NCBI GenBank assembly: GCA_002633005.1 | Contig: NMRA01001056.1 | Coordinates: forward strand, 1 to 62,374 | DNA: 62,374 nt | Reading direction: 5' to 3' | Origin: Phoronis australis | Lineage: Eukaryota > Phoronida > Phoronidae | Shown here: positions 32,581-44,539 of the stretch, one piece after another | Layout of the letters: every line of letters begins with the position of its first letter | Numbering within the stretch: position 1 is the stretch's first letter | The notes under the pieces: model-generated | Told to the model about the DNA's origin: nothing | Databases searched by the model: none | Seen by the model: the letters and a program-made list of their open reading frames with translations, nothing else | Translations under genes and position numbers: made by a program

Positions 32581-32940
32581 ATGGTGTGGTGTGTCGTTCC
32601 TGCCTGTTCGAACTATGAAGCGGCGAGGAAAGCGGGTACATCGTTTTTTTTCGATTTCCTCGAGAGCCCGAAATGCTTCGGAAGTGGCTCGCGGCAGTGA
32701 AAAAGGACAAGTACGGAGTCCATACCAAGTACGAGGCCGTGAAACATCTCCGTGTCTGTGGCCGACATTTCGTGGACAGTGATTTCACTGACGAATTCCG
32801 GCTTGCCAAACAGCTCATGCCAAGGCAGAAAACGCAACCGAGGCTGAAGTCAGATACTGTGCCTAGTGTGTTTGCGTTCGGCAGGCAGGAAGCAAAGAAA
32901 CGTGGATCAGTTGTTTCCATTATGGTGCAGTTAGCGCACT
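32581..32940 (+). pseudogene. THAP-domain protein segment with frameshift
   Basis: The ATG at 32581 sits in a gccATGG context. The first frame gives MVWCVVPACSNY, the C-x4-C start of a THAP zinc finger. After a run of eight T at 32643-32650 the homology continues in another frame: RFPREPEMLRKWLAAVKK, then VCGRHF (C-x2-H), then DTVPSVF, which matches the AVPTIF-type end of THAP domains. Together the two frames give the full C2CH zinc finger of ~90 residues, which binds DNA in P-element transposases and THAP proteins. The second frame runs to a stop at 32941. The break could be real, a one-base assembly error in the homopolymer, or an unrecognised splice. No transposase catalytic domain follows, so the downstream gene part is missing or in another exon. 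Confidence 0.72.
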
Positions 32941-32949
32941 GACACCATG

Positions 32950-34190
32950 AGACGGTTTTCGGAACTATCCATGTGCTCCATTGTTTGTGCACGTTCACGG
33001 CGCCTCTCTAATACTTCTTGATCAGTGTACTCTAGCTGGTTCGAACNGAAAATTTCATCACCTCCGTCTGCCGTCAGGTGTCAGGTAACGCAACCGTACG
33101 TGCCGCTATCGAGGAGAACTACTCGATCTAAATTGACGCAAATTAGGTTGTTTTTTGGGTGGCATGCTCCTTTAATACGTTGGGCGAGAAGCCCAAGAGA
33201 ATCTTGTAGCTAAAAACTGTTTATTTCTTAATACAATCAATGAGTAAGACAATAGCCTACCTGTTCACAAAAGAAAAACAGTATAGGTCTTGCAATTCCT
33301 AACATTATTTGCTATGTGAGTGTTCCCCCACATCACTGTAGAAACATTTCCAGTTGTGTTAAAATGAAGTGAAAAATCAATGAGTCTTGTTTAATTTTCT
33401 GCCTCGGGTGAAAATCAATTTCTATGCATTTTCAAGACTTGTAATTAGCTTAATGAAGGAGGGGTATCTGTTTGCTTGTTTCATATTATTGTAATTTTCT
33501 GTTACTTATTAGATATACTGTTCATTGCATCAGTAATGATGATATTTCAATGTTTTATTTTATCCCAGTTTCTCTACTGTGCTTTAATCTGGCATTTTTG
33601 TGGCCAAGTCAATAAACATAAGATTGAACGAGTTTAGTGTAGGGCTCTGGGTTTTGTATTTGATGATTTCTCATGCTCATATGAATCGCTATTACTGAGA
33701 GCTAATCTGCCTACTCTTGAGCTTGGTAGATAGAGAATGATTCTGAAAGAGGCTTTCAAAATTTTGAACCACTTGTTACCCCCATTTCTGTTGGCTCTTC
33801 TTACAATTCGTAGGACCCCATATAACTTGAGATCATCCAATAGGACAAACATCCCTTAATGCAGAACTACTCGGTATGGTCTACTGTCTCTCAGAGCCTA
33901 TGGCTCAATTTTGTGGAATTCATTATCAGAGGAAGCGAGATCGTGCCTACATTTAAAAACTTTTATACAGCATGCAAACGCATGGACTGAACACTAAGGG
34001 TAGTATCTGTGATTTTATGAATCAGACATAATGGTGCTAATTGCTCAAATTTGTTAACGTATATAGTATTTTAAATTTTGTTTTTAATTTCACATATATA
34101 CGGTATTTATTTATTTTTATAACTTATGTATTTATTTGTCGGTGTACTAGCCTATGGCTAATGTTTTTCTTGCTGTTTGACAAACCGACT
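32950..34190. other. No recognisable gene; one ambiguous base
   Basis: AT-rich. A single n occurs at 33047. Short frames cross it but show no motif. The n suggests an assembly edit or a low-quality spot near the THAP segment. Confidence 0.4.
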
Positions 34191-36880
34191 ATAAATATGA
34201 AAGCGCTCCGAGGAGCGAAACTTGGCGAAATTAACCAAAAAGACGACGATAAAGGTGATGACGAAGATGACGAATATGATGACGATGGTGGCAAGGATGA
34301 ACAAAATAAGTAATAATAACATACACATGACGAACGTAGAAGTCCGAAATCAGTAAGAAAATGGCTACAGTCTTGAGCGACTCTTGGCGAAATTAACGGA
34401 AAAGAAAACGACGAAGATGATGACGAATATGATGATGGTGGTGGCGATGATGAACAACATCACAACATTCATATGATGAATTTAGATGTCATAAATCAAT
34501 AAGAAATAGGCTACAGTCTAGTTCAATAGAAGATAAACCAACATCAATGCAGCAAGAGCGCTCAACAAAGGAACACCGTTATCAGAAAATCTTAAATAAT
34601 TCGAAAAGTAGACGTCCTAGCGAAAAATGGAAAACATCTTCTGAAAGCCCGTTCAAAATTCTATCTAAACTGATGGTATCGCCTAATTCAGTAAATTTTT
34701 CGAAAAAAATGAAATTTTGCGTTTTTTTTAAAGAAATTCAAAGTCAAATAACTCGAAAACGGTAAGTCTGAGAAAAAAATTGTTATAGAAGAATATACTT
34801 TAAAGAATCTACATGCAAAAAATCACGTCTTTTTCTCTTCCCGTTTAAAATCGCACTCCAGAAGACTGAAAATGGGTCAACATGCGCCAGATCCGCCAAT
34901 TCTTGAAAGCAACTTCCGGTTTTGTGGCTTTGTATAATAGCATGTTATAAGAAACTAATACCTGTAAAAAGTCAAAAGAATTGGTCTGAGAATACGCCCT
35001 CTAGAGGAGAGAACGTTTTTAGGCCAAAATCGAGGTGCGCATGCGCGATAGCCGATATTTCCGCCATCTTTAATCGGAAGTAAACAATTTCCGGTATACT
35101 TGTAGCAAACTTCCGGTCCATTTACTGTGCCGATTCTTAGCTTTTTACGTAAAAAATTGTAGCCTCCAGAAGCATTTAAACCTTTAAATGGAAACAAAAT
35201 GGCCACCACAGCCGCCATCTTGGATCCGATTTTGACGAAAAACAATAGGCTTCCAGTACTTCCGGAAGTACGTGTTATGTGTAAATTTCGTGATGATCGG
35301 ACGAAAATTGCGACCTGTATCGTGCGAACAAAAAAAAAAATGAGAGCGCTCGGAGGAGCGACACTTGGCGGAATTAATCGAAAAGACGACGAACACGATA
35401 TCATTCATGTGACTAGCGAAGAAATCAAATTGAGAGCATACAGTCAACTACAATAATGAATGAAAGCCCGTTCAAAACTCTATCTAAAGTGGTAGTTTGG
35501 CAAACACGATAACATTCATGTGACTAGCGAAGAAATCAAACAGAGAGCATACAATCAACTACAATAAAGAACAATAGATGGCGCAACATGACGGTCCAGT
35601 CTGCAGTAGGACAGTGCTGGCTGGGTCAGTCTGGGTCAACTAGGCATAACCAAAACAAAGTGGGCTGAAAGCCAGCCAGCTGCGTGTGACCGAAGGAACA
35701 ACGGTATCCGAAAATCTCGAATAATTCAAAAGTAGACGTTGTAGCGCAAAATGGAAATTATCATCTGAAAGCCCGTTCAAAACTCTATCTAAAGTGTTAG
35801 TTTGTCAAACACGATAACATTCAAGTGACTAGCGAAAAAATCAAATAGAGAGCATACAATCAACTACAATAAAGAACAATAGATGGCGCAACATGATGGA
35901 CGAGCCATGCTTTACAGTACGCCAGTGCTGGCTGGGTCAGTCTGGGTCAACTAGGCATAACCAAAACAAAGTGAACTGAAAGCCAGCCACCTGCGCGCTT
36001 GCATAGGAACAACGGTATCCGAAAATCTCGAATAATTCAAAAAGTAGACGTAGCGCAAAATGGAAAATATCTTCTGAAAGCCCGTTCAAATCTCTATCTA
36101 AAGTGGTAGTTTGGCAAAAATCCAAAAAAATTTCGAGAAAATTGAAAATTTGCCGTTTTTTTGAAATTCAAAGTCAAATAACTCGAAAACGGTAAGTCTG
36201 AGAAATACACTCTCGCAGACTTTTTGAAAGGCCATACTTCAAGGAATCCACATGCAAAAATTCACGTCATTTGCTCTTCCCATAAAAAAATGCGACACCA
36301 GAGCGATTGAAACCGTGTGAACATGCCCCACAGCCACCATCTTGAAGGTGACTTCCGGTTCAATAATTTTTTATAAAAGCTTATTAAACTCAACAAACAC
36401 GTGACCAGTTTGAAAGTGATTGGTTTGCAATTGCGCCCTCTACAGGAGAAAATGTTTTTAGCCATATTTCGGGGTGCGCATGCGCAACGTCCAATGTTTC
36501 CACCATCTTTAACCGGAAGTCAACGATTTTCTGCACAATTGTAGCACATGCGTTCTAGTATATTCGTACCGATTTTCAGCCATGTAGGTCGAAAAATGCG
36601 GCCTCTACGAGTATTTGACTGTGAAATCGGATACAAAATGGCCGCCACGTCCGCCATGTTGTATCCGATCATGACCAAAAACAATAGCGTTCCAGTGATT
36701 CCCGATCTACATGTTGTGTAAATTTCGTGAAAATCGGACCAGAATTGCGACCTGTAGAGAGCGAACAAAAAAAAAAACTTGTCAGAGCAACATACTTGGC
36801 GGAAGAATTCCGCCAAGTAACAAACTTAGTGACAGAGCAACATTCTTGGCGAAATTTATTTCTCCAAGTAAAAATGACTT
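34190..36880 (+). repeat. Repeat region with two ~800-bp copies, a ~306-bp duplication and a GAT/GAC-rich tract
   Basis: 34230-34300 is a GAY-rich tract (gatgacgaagatgacgaa) that encodes an acidic run but is not a gene. An ~800-bp module at about 34556-35335 recurs directly at about 35990-36775. Shared phrases include actcgaaaacggtaagtct, cctctacaggagaaaatgtt-like text, gccatcttggatccgat-like text and cgtgatgatcgga-like text. Between them, 35462-35765 is repeated at 35768-36005 (period ~306 bp; aagcccgttcaaaactctat, gataacattcatgtgac). 36883-36898 has four ttgac units. No protein family is recognised in the frames. It resembles LINE or other TE non-coding sequence, but no TE protein is visible. 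Confidence 0.6.
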
Positions 36881-38230
36881 GACTTGACTTGACTTGAGTA
36901 ATAGGAGGGCTGCTTTCCAAATACCCAAGACTGACACAGCTGGAATGATCACATGCTAACAAACACATGGTCATATCTCATGAAGACTTGCTGGTCTTGC
37001 ATATTTGGAATGCAGCTCAGTTATACTTTTTACTTAGAGTGAAATACAGGTATTAGGCCAATGATTGTGTTTCCGCAAAATGAAGTGCCAGTTGCTCAAA
37101 AGATTTTGACATGCCAGTACTGATATCAGTCACATTTTTAAAGGATTGTAAATTTTACATGGGGGCTGTACAGCGTGTCTAATTTTCAAGGGAGGACATG
37201 TGTGAGGATAGGAAGTCAACGGTTTTAGAATTTCTGTATGTGAAGGGTTAGGGTTTGTCAGAAAGAGTTTGTTTTGTACTATGCTTTTGACAATGTCGAT
37301 ATGGATTGATGGTGAAAAGTGAACTTAGGTTTGACTGATGATGTACACATTTACTTAAAGTTGTCAATGGTTCTTAGGGTCTTGAAAAGGATAAAGGTCG
37401 GATATAATGTGCCCAGATTATTAAGACACTGAATAATGGGCATCAAACTGGTTCTCAAAATATGGGCCTGTTATATCCAGCCATTGCATTGAAAAGCCCT
37501 GAATTTTGAGCCTTGGCCTTGAATAGTTCTTGATTCTCTCCTGGAGAAGCCCTTGAGTGTTGGCTTTTAACTTTAAAAGTACTTGGAAACCTTCAATTAT
37601 AACTAGGTATGTTAATTTTTATTGCTTCAAATTAAAACATATTTTTAAAAAATCCTGGGCGGCAGTCGTTTTTCTTCATATGATGTATCTATTATGCTAT
37701 AAGTCATTAAAATTGTAGGGATAAAATTTGCCAGTTTGATTCCCTCTTTTTCAAAGTTTTTCCCAGTTGTGAAAGGATAATTAATAATACACACCAAGTT
37801 GTACTAAAATGACTGTAAATTTGAATATGTCGAACTACCCTCAAAAGTCCTTGAAATGTCCTCGAATTTCTTGGTCAAAGTTCTGTATACAAACCATCAA
37901 TTGTTTTTCATGGAAGTTTATTTTGAACAGTATAATCAATTGGTATGTTGTGTGATGATTTTCAATAATTGTAATATTCACATGATACATTTTTGTGACT
38001 TGAATTCTTGCATATTTTCGTAATTACCATTTCATATTTTGCGTTTTAGTGACTTGGAGTTCTTGCATGCTTCCTATTTACCATTTCATATTTTGTGTTC
38101 GGTCATTGATAAACCAGAATATGTAGATGGTAAAACATTGATCATTGTCTTGTTTTAATGACTTTTACTTATACACAAAAGTTACGCTGTAATTACAAGG
38201 ATTTTGAAAAGCATATTTCATTGATTTTAG
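36881..38230. other. No recognisable gene; possible intron
   Basis: Very AT-rich, with no repeats or open frames of note. It precedes the exon candidate at 38231 and has the composition expected of an intron. Confidence 0.4.
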
Positions 38231-38388
38231 ATGGTGACGTCATACCGTGTGATCAGCCTGTGATGAGATGCCCATTTAGTGGGTTGGCAATGCCTGGCCT
38301 TGCCGATTTCCATGGTAAAATGTCAAATACTGACAGCTGTCAGTCACGAGCCCTGTCTGACCCCGTGGAGTACATGGAACACATACAG
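38231..38388 (+). CDS. Putative host-gene exon, family unknown
   Basis: A 158-bp open stretch is preceded by a pyrimidine-rich acceptor (catatttcattgattttag) and followed by a CAG|GTTTGTG donor. It starts in phase 1 and ends in phase 0. Base composition is close to 50% GC, compared with about one third in the flanks. The product has four cysteines and includes IPCDQPVMRCPFSGLAMPGL, ADFHGKMSNTDSC and SDPVEYMEHIQ. The spacing of C and H could support a zinc-binding fold, but I do not recognise the family. No matching neighbouring exon was found in the window. It may be an isolated exon of a larger gene with introns filled by transposons, or an exon fossil. Confidence 0.5.
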
Positions 38389-38732
38389 GTTTGTGACTGT
38401 GTAATATGTGCAGTTTGGCAGTAAGTTCTCATTAATGTGTGCAATGCTTTTCTGTAATCAGATTGGTAAGCAATAAGTGATTGCACTGTCATCGATGACA
38501 CTATGATGTCAAAAAAACCCTCAAGATTTACTATTTCATGATAATATTTGGAATACATTATAGCGACAACTTAAAGGTGAGAAAGTAATGTCTCAGATCA
38601 GCCTCAGCGCGGAATCAAATTTTCAGCCTTCTACTGATGGAGCATCATCCCACACAATAAATGTATTATAAGTGTATCTGACTGTAAGTGATTTCAGGAA
38701 ATGTCTGATAAGAGTTGTAGATTTGAAATAAA
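38389..38732. other. No recognisable gene
   Basis: Short flank between the exon candidate and copy B of the TIR element. If the exon is real, this is its downstream intron. Confidence 0.4.
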
Positions 38733-39670
38733 TAGACCGGGATCCCAGAGCTTTTTTGGGCATGAAAAGGTAACCAATTTTCTTTGGTGCCACAGTGCTC
38801 TAGGGGTATCCTGATGCTTGGAAATGGCCGTCTGGCAGGTTCGCTCTGGTGGGTGTGGTCAGGGGAGCCAAGAGAATTACACTCAAAAATTGAGCTAGAT
38901 CAACTTTTCTGGTAACCACTTAAAACTGCCTTCAATACCTGCTACGTCATCCATTGTATCAAAATTGGTCACTGCCAGACAATTTCAGTGGTGGGGAATA
39001 CCCGCCAGACGAACATATACAGGGTACAAAAATTGAGCTAGATCAATCCAAGGGGTAACCACTTTAAACCAGTCGCAAAATATTCACCGTAAGCTCAGGT
39101 ATCACGAATGAACACTGCCAGACAAATCTAGTGGTGGGTTACCCCCGCCAGACACGCCCAAATACCTGAATTGAGCTAGATCAACCCATCAGGTAACCGT
39201 TTGAAACCAATTGCACGATGTTCAGCATCACTGAACATGGAACAACAGTTAGATACCAGACAATTTCAGTGGTGGGGTGGCCCTGCCAGACGATTATCAA
39301 AAAGGGTTAAAAATTGAGCTAGATCAACCCAAGAGGTAACCGCCTAAAACTAGTTCCAAAATATTCACCGTAAGCCAAGGTATCACGAATAAACACTGCC
39401 AGACAAATCTAGTGGTGGGTTAGCCCCGCCAGACACGCCCAAATACATGAATTGAGCTAGATCAACCCTGAGGTAACCACATAAAACCAGTTGCAAAATA
39501 TTCGCCGTAAGCCCAGGTATCAAGAATAAATACTACCAGACAAATATAGTGGTGGGTTATCCTCGCCAGACACGTCCAAGTACCTGAGTTGAGCTAGATC
39601 AACCCGCGAGGTAACAGCTTGAAACCATTTGCATAATGTCGAGCAACATTCTGCATACAAAAATATACTT
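38733..39670 (+). repeat. Left terminal inverted repeat of copy B
   Basis: Outer ~150 bp plus about six 141-bp units, with ggtaacc marks near 38913, 39054, 39192, 39335, 39473 and 39612. Sequence is close to the arrays of copy A, with base changes scattered evenly across units. Confidence 0.78.
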
Positions 39671-40861
39671 TACAGACATTTTTAGCGGTGGGGCAGGAGC
39701 GAGCAGAGGTTTGGTAAGTCGCCCCTATCTCTCTACTCAAGTGAATATATCCTATTTAGGCCCGTAGCCAGCATTGAGCGAGGGTGGTTCAAATTTCAAG
39801 AACGGTGGATCTTGGTGTTTTGCAAACGTCGACACTGTAGAGTTTTCGGTGATGCCTTTTACGCAGCTTAATTAGGGGGAAGGGAAATCTGTATACATGA
39901 TGACGACTCATGTTCATGAGATGAGAAGGAATTTGTAATACCAGATACGAGGATGCTGTGACGGTTGCTCGCAAAGAACGGGACACAAATTAGGATGTAA
40001 TGTGGTCCAAAAAGAGAACACTCTCGCGTTATTTCCTGCCGAAGTTTCAAATCGGCCATGCTTAAATGAGTGATTACACCTCATTGCATACTCAGACGGA
40101 AATGTGAAGTCTACTTGGCGAATGACTTAACAAAATTGTATATCTGGTTGTATTTTAGCGTGTTACTTAAGTTGCTTACATCGCTGGAAATGAGGACATC
40201 CCACTATTTCGAAAGTTTACTACTCGGAAGGTTCACTGGCTATTCTGAAGGTTCACTGACTATTCTGAAGGTTCACTGACTATTCTGAAGGTTCACTACT
40301 TCAACGATTCACCACTTCGAAGATTCACCGTTCCAAAATATCTAAACTTTCAGACTCAGATGTAATTTTTAAACTTTTACATGCTAAAATGAACGATGTT
40401 TCAGCTATTAGATGCACCTATACCAAAAACAATGCCCGGGCACTAAAACACTTTGGATTTTATGTAGACAGTGACCACCGTCTCCAGCTGGCCAACACAA
40501 CCAGAAACGGTAATCAGATTTCATGCACATGCGAAATTGCCCGCATGTCTTAAAATGAGTACACACTTGCATTTTAAAATGATATGAAGTAGAAATACTG
40601 ATGAATTATCAGCCATGACACAATTCATCAAATCCATGTCAAGATCGAATCGCAGCGCGACGCACACAGCCTGGTCGAAATTAAATGAAGTTACTAGGCC
40701 ACCCTGTCCCTGCCAGTCCTCACGAAGTCAGGGAGTCCCATTTAGTCTTCTTAAATTTGAAACCGCCGTTGGTCGCCGCAGCCGTGCCCCAGATGTTGTC
40801 TCTGCTTGAGAATGAGTCGTGATCACACAACCAAAGTAGTGAACTGTCGGAATTCTGGGCC

Positions 40862-41252
40862 CAGTCTCGAATCTTTTTACTCGAAATGGAACTCGAAATA
40901 ATGTTTGGCATTTTTTAATCTACTTTTGTGCGAACTCAAGATAAGTGTCCATTACTTAATGCTCGAATACATAATGACTTACGTGGATGATTGATTAGTC
41001 CTAGTTTGCAGTTGACAAATTCAACATTAAACCTAAAAGTTTGAGTTTAAACTCGAAGTTTCGAGTTTTTACTCGAGTTTGAAGCACGCATATAAGGGTT
41101 TTTAAGTGCAAACTTGGACTAGAAACTCATATGCATGAACTATAATTATTCGAGCACAATCTGATAACCACTTATCTTGAGTTCGCACAAAAAGAGCAGA
41201 GAAATTGCCAAAAATAATTTCCAGTTCGTTTTGAGTACAAAGAATAGGACCG
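40862..41252 (-). mobile_element. MITE inside copy B (~390 bp)
   Basis: Homologous to the MITE in copy A and to the free copies. It starts with cagtctcgaatctttttact and ends attctttgtactc-like on the reverse strand. The sequence just outside it (aaggttc and ccctgcagacttca-like phrases at 41270-41430) matches the sequence at 8110-8300 in inverse orientation, so it occupies the same place in both elements. Confidence 0.68.
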
Positions 41253-42828
41253 GGCCCAGGGTTTGGAATAGTGGAAATTCAAAGTAGTGATCTTTAGAAG
41301 ATAACGAACCTTCGGAGTAATGGGCATTTTGAGTACTGGACCTTCGGAGTATTGAACCTTCGTCATAGTGACATGGAACCCTGGAAATCTTTTCCATCTA
41401 GTTTGTGGCTCGTATGAAGTCTGCAGGGTTGTGCACCATTGACATTGATTGACTAGAGAAGATTTTCATTGACCAAAGTTGAGGTCTATGTCTACCTTTC
41501 CATCATTACGTGAAAATGCTCAACTGTGTATTCTCAGTGCAAGAAAACACAGTAGTTGAAGGTCTGGCTTTTAGCACGACGGAGGACTGCCTATAATGAA
41601 CTTACTGTCAGCATGTACTGAATTTAAAAGAACAGAAGCGTTCAAACGTGTACGCGCATGCATGTCAATCAATCAATCAACAATCAAAGTGGACATTGGT
41701 TGAACAACATATTTGCATATTTGACGATCACTTTCAATTCAAAATTTGAAAATGCCTACTCTTCTACCGTACCATGGTTGCAATTAAACCAAAAATAGCA
41801 GAAAAACAAATCTCAATTTTTCTGCTGTTTTGTTTCTTGGCCGAGTTTAAGGCATTCACTCCGCACTACTTTTTGGGTGTTCTCTCGTTGTTATTTACAT
41901 TAACATGAAGCTTACTTAGGTCTTTGGGATAGACTTTATGCTTAGGTATAGACATTAACTTCTGGACTCACTTGGTACCCTTTGTTTTAGCCACCACGCG
42001 TGTGGTTTATGAATAACATAAAGCCTCCTCTTATCGTATGCACAATCCTGTCATCTACACAAACAGCTGCACTTGGGCGAAGTTTGCCGAGTTCGGTCCG
42101 ACGCCATGTGACGCGGTTTGAATCAGAAGCGAATTCAAAATTATTGCTAACTTAGTTATCATTGTAGTTAGCACCAGTAGCTTCAACAATTTTGTTGTTA
42201 TTGTCCAATTAAACCCTATCTTTAACGAATATGCTGGGGGGTGGACCTTTTCAGCGGGGTCGGGGGTTCAATTGAACCCCCCGAACCCTCCCCCCGGCTA
42301 CTGGCTATGGGCCTGTACTATTAATAACAAAAGTAAAAAAGGTGAAGCATAAACTAGATTCTTTATTTAATTCAACTGCAATTCAGTCACTGTTTCCAAA
42401 AATATTATACATAGTGGTTGAATACCCCCTTCCCCAATGTGGATGCCCGGGTCCGTCGCCACGGTGGCTGAGCACCATATACAACATCTATGAATAATGA
42501 ATTCGAACGTGTTTTATGTTCACTATGAAGACAAAAAGCGAACAGTTCCATTGCCCGCATATCTGTGAAATGATTGTCAATCTAACTAAAATGAAAAAGT
42601 AATAGGACTCGTTATACCCACGAATCAGTTGTGAATAACATATTCGCAACATGAACAGAATTTTTTATCTACGTTACAGCTTTGATAGTTTCCACGAAAT
42701 CTAACACGACCATACGTACCCAATATCACGTGCCGCAGAGGTGTTTTCAACCTTTTTGGAGAACACCATATCAAACATAAAAAATACAGACTGTTTTAAA
42801 GAGAGGTCAACAGCCGATCTATTGAAGT

Positions 42829-43206
42829 TCTAGCCCTTCTTCGCTCGTAGCACTGAGAACGCATCGTTTTCCAGCGCTTCACGTAATATTGGGTTTGTCA
42901 ACTTCAACTTTTGGTAAAACAATGCATTGCCCATCTGGCATAGTTTGGGCGGTCCAGGGCAAAGAATACATCTAGCGTAGTCGGGAAAATGTTGATATAG
43001 CCACTGAAGTCATTGTTCTCGACGCATCTATGGAGTTCTCTGTGGGCTGGGTTTATGAGAAAAACGAAGATTTCCCAAAACTGACCAGTTTTCCCAAATT
43101 TGCCATTAATCACTGTGTGAAATGAAGGTAGATGGCGCGCAAACATAACACAGGCGACAGCAAAAGACGGAATTTTGGTTATTATTCCTTTTAGCAATTG
43201 CATCAA
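42829..43206 (-). pseudogene. NYARW-motif uncharacterised protein remnant (copy B)
   Basis: The 42904-43206 frame encodes FAVACVMFARHLPSFHTVIN, then FGKTGQFWEIFVFLINPAHR and DVFFALDRPNYARW. After 42904 the frame changes and the LTNPILREALENDAFS-like part follows in another frame to about 42829. The start region ends at a polypyrimidine/acceptor-like boundary; an intron or the end of the conserved part follows. Family as described for copy D. Confidence 0.5.
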
Positions 43207-43589
43207 ATGACTCGTCCAAAAACAAAAGGACGCAGTTTAGACTGGTAAAATAGGACAAAGAAAAATGGAAATTAGTGCAAACACAATGTGATATCCGTCT
43301 TGGACGGGTTTTTAGGTTTTGTTTTTAATAGTGAATTATGTGGAGTAATCCGCTGTTTTCGCATGGACTTGTGAGGTCGCTCCAACCTCAGGCGCGATTT
43401 TTCTGGTTTTCATGCCCTGACATAAACTTGCTGACAAAAATCTCTCACCTTGTGCAGTGACCTATGTCGTACAGACTTCGTGGCTGTATTGAAAATTAAA
43501 GTGCCTGGTTCCTGATTGTGATGCTTATTCAGCATAAATGCGCTTATAATCAATTTTGTTTCAACTCTTTATTTGTCTGATGGAGGCAT

Positions 43590-44528
43590 CTTACTGTTTT
43601 GCCACGTGCAATGAGGCTGAAAATCGGGCGATTGGTTTCAAGCGGTTTCCTGGTGGGTTGATCTAGCTCAACTCAGGTACTTGGGCATGTCTGGCGGGGA
43701 TAACCCACGCCTAGATTTGTCTGGCAGTATTTATTCTTGATACCTGGGCTTACGGCGAATATTTTGCAACTGGTTTCATGCGGTTACCTCTTGGGTTGAT
43801 CTAGCTCAATTCATGTATTTGGACGTGTCTGGCGGGGCTAACCCACCACTAGATTTGTCTGGCAGTGTTTATTCGTGATACCTTGGCTTACGGTGAATAT
43901 TTTGGAGCTGGTCTTAGGCGGTTACCTCTTGGGTTGATCTAGCTCAATTTTTAACCCTTTTTGATAATTGTCTGACAGGGCCACCCCACCACTGAAATTG
44001 TCTGGCATCTAACTGTTGTGCCATGTTTAGTGATGCTGAACATCGTGCAATTGGTTTCACACGGTTACCTGATGGGTTGATCTAGCTCAATTCTGGTATT
44101 TGGTCGTGTCTGCCAGGGATAACCCACCACTAGATTTGTCTGGCAGTGTTCATTCGTGATACCTGTGCTTACGGTGAATATTTTGCGACTGGTTTCAAGC
44201 GGTTACCTCTTGGATTGATCTAGCTCAATTTTTGCACCCTGTATATGTTCGTCTGGCGGGTACTCCCCACCACTGAAATCGTCTGGCAGTGACCAATTTT
44301 GATACAATGGATGACGTAACAGGTATTGAAGGCAGTTTTAAGTGGTTACTAGAAAAGTTGATCTAGCTCAGTTTTTGAGTGTAATTCTCTTGGCTCCCCT
44401 GACCACACCCACCAGAGCGAACCTGCCAGACGGCCATTTCCAAGCATCAGGATACCCATAGAGCACTGTGGCACCAAAGAAAATTGGTTACCTTTTCATG
44501 CCCAAAAAAGCTCTGGGATCCCGGGCTA
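43590..44528 (-). repeat. Right terminal inverted repeat of copy B
   Basis: The inverse of the left array, units reading ggttacctcttgggttgatc at about 43784, 43921, 44203 and so on, ending at 44528. Near-identical in order to the right end of copy D (61150-61924). Confidence 0.78.
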
Positions 44529-44539
44529 AAAATCACAAA

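Larger units (their letters stand above)
38733..44528 (-). mobile_element. Large TIR element, copy B (5.8 kb)
   Basis: Begins TAGACCGGGATCCCAGAG at 38733 and ends GGGATCCCGGGCTA at 44528 (one changed base in the right end). AAA flanks both sides, again a 3-bp direct repeat. Both ends are arrays of the ~141-bp units. Its interior is the inverse of copy A's interior. It also contains ~230 bp (about 42040-42290) absent from copy A but present in copies C and D. It is longer than A, with a 21-bp micro-array at 40213-40300 (aaggttcactgactattctg) and the embedded MITE. The protein remnant at 42829-43206 is on the minus strand. No transposase was recognised. Confidence 0.78.

Noticed and set aside
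34041-34313. Acidic DDE-rich ORF
   Set aside because: Arises from a GAT/GAC-rich tract inside a repeat; no start context, splice signal or domain.
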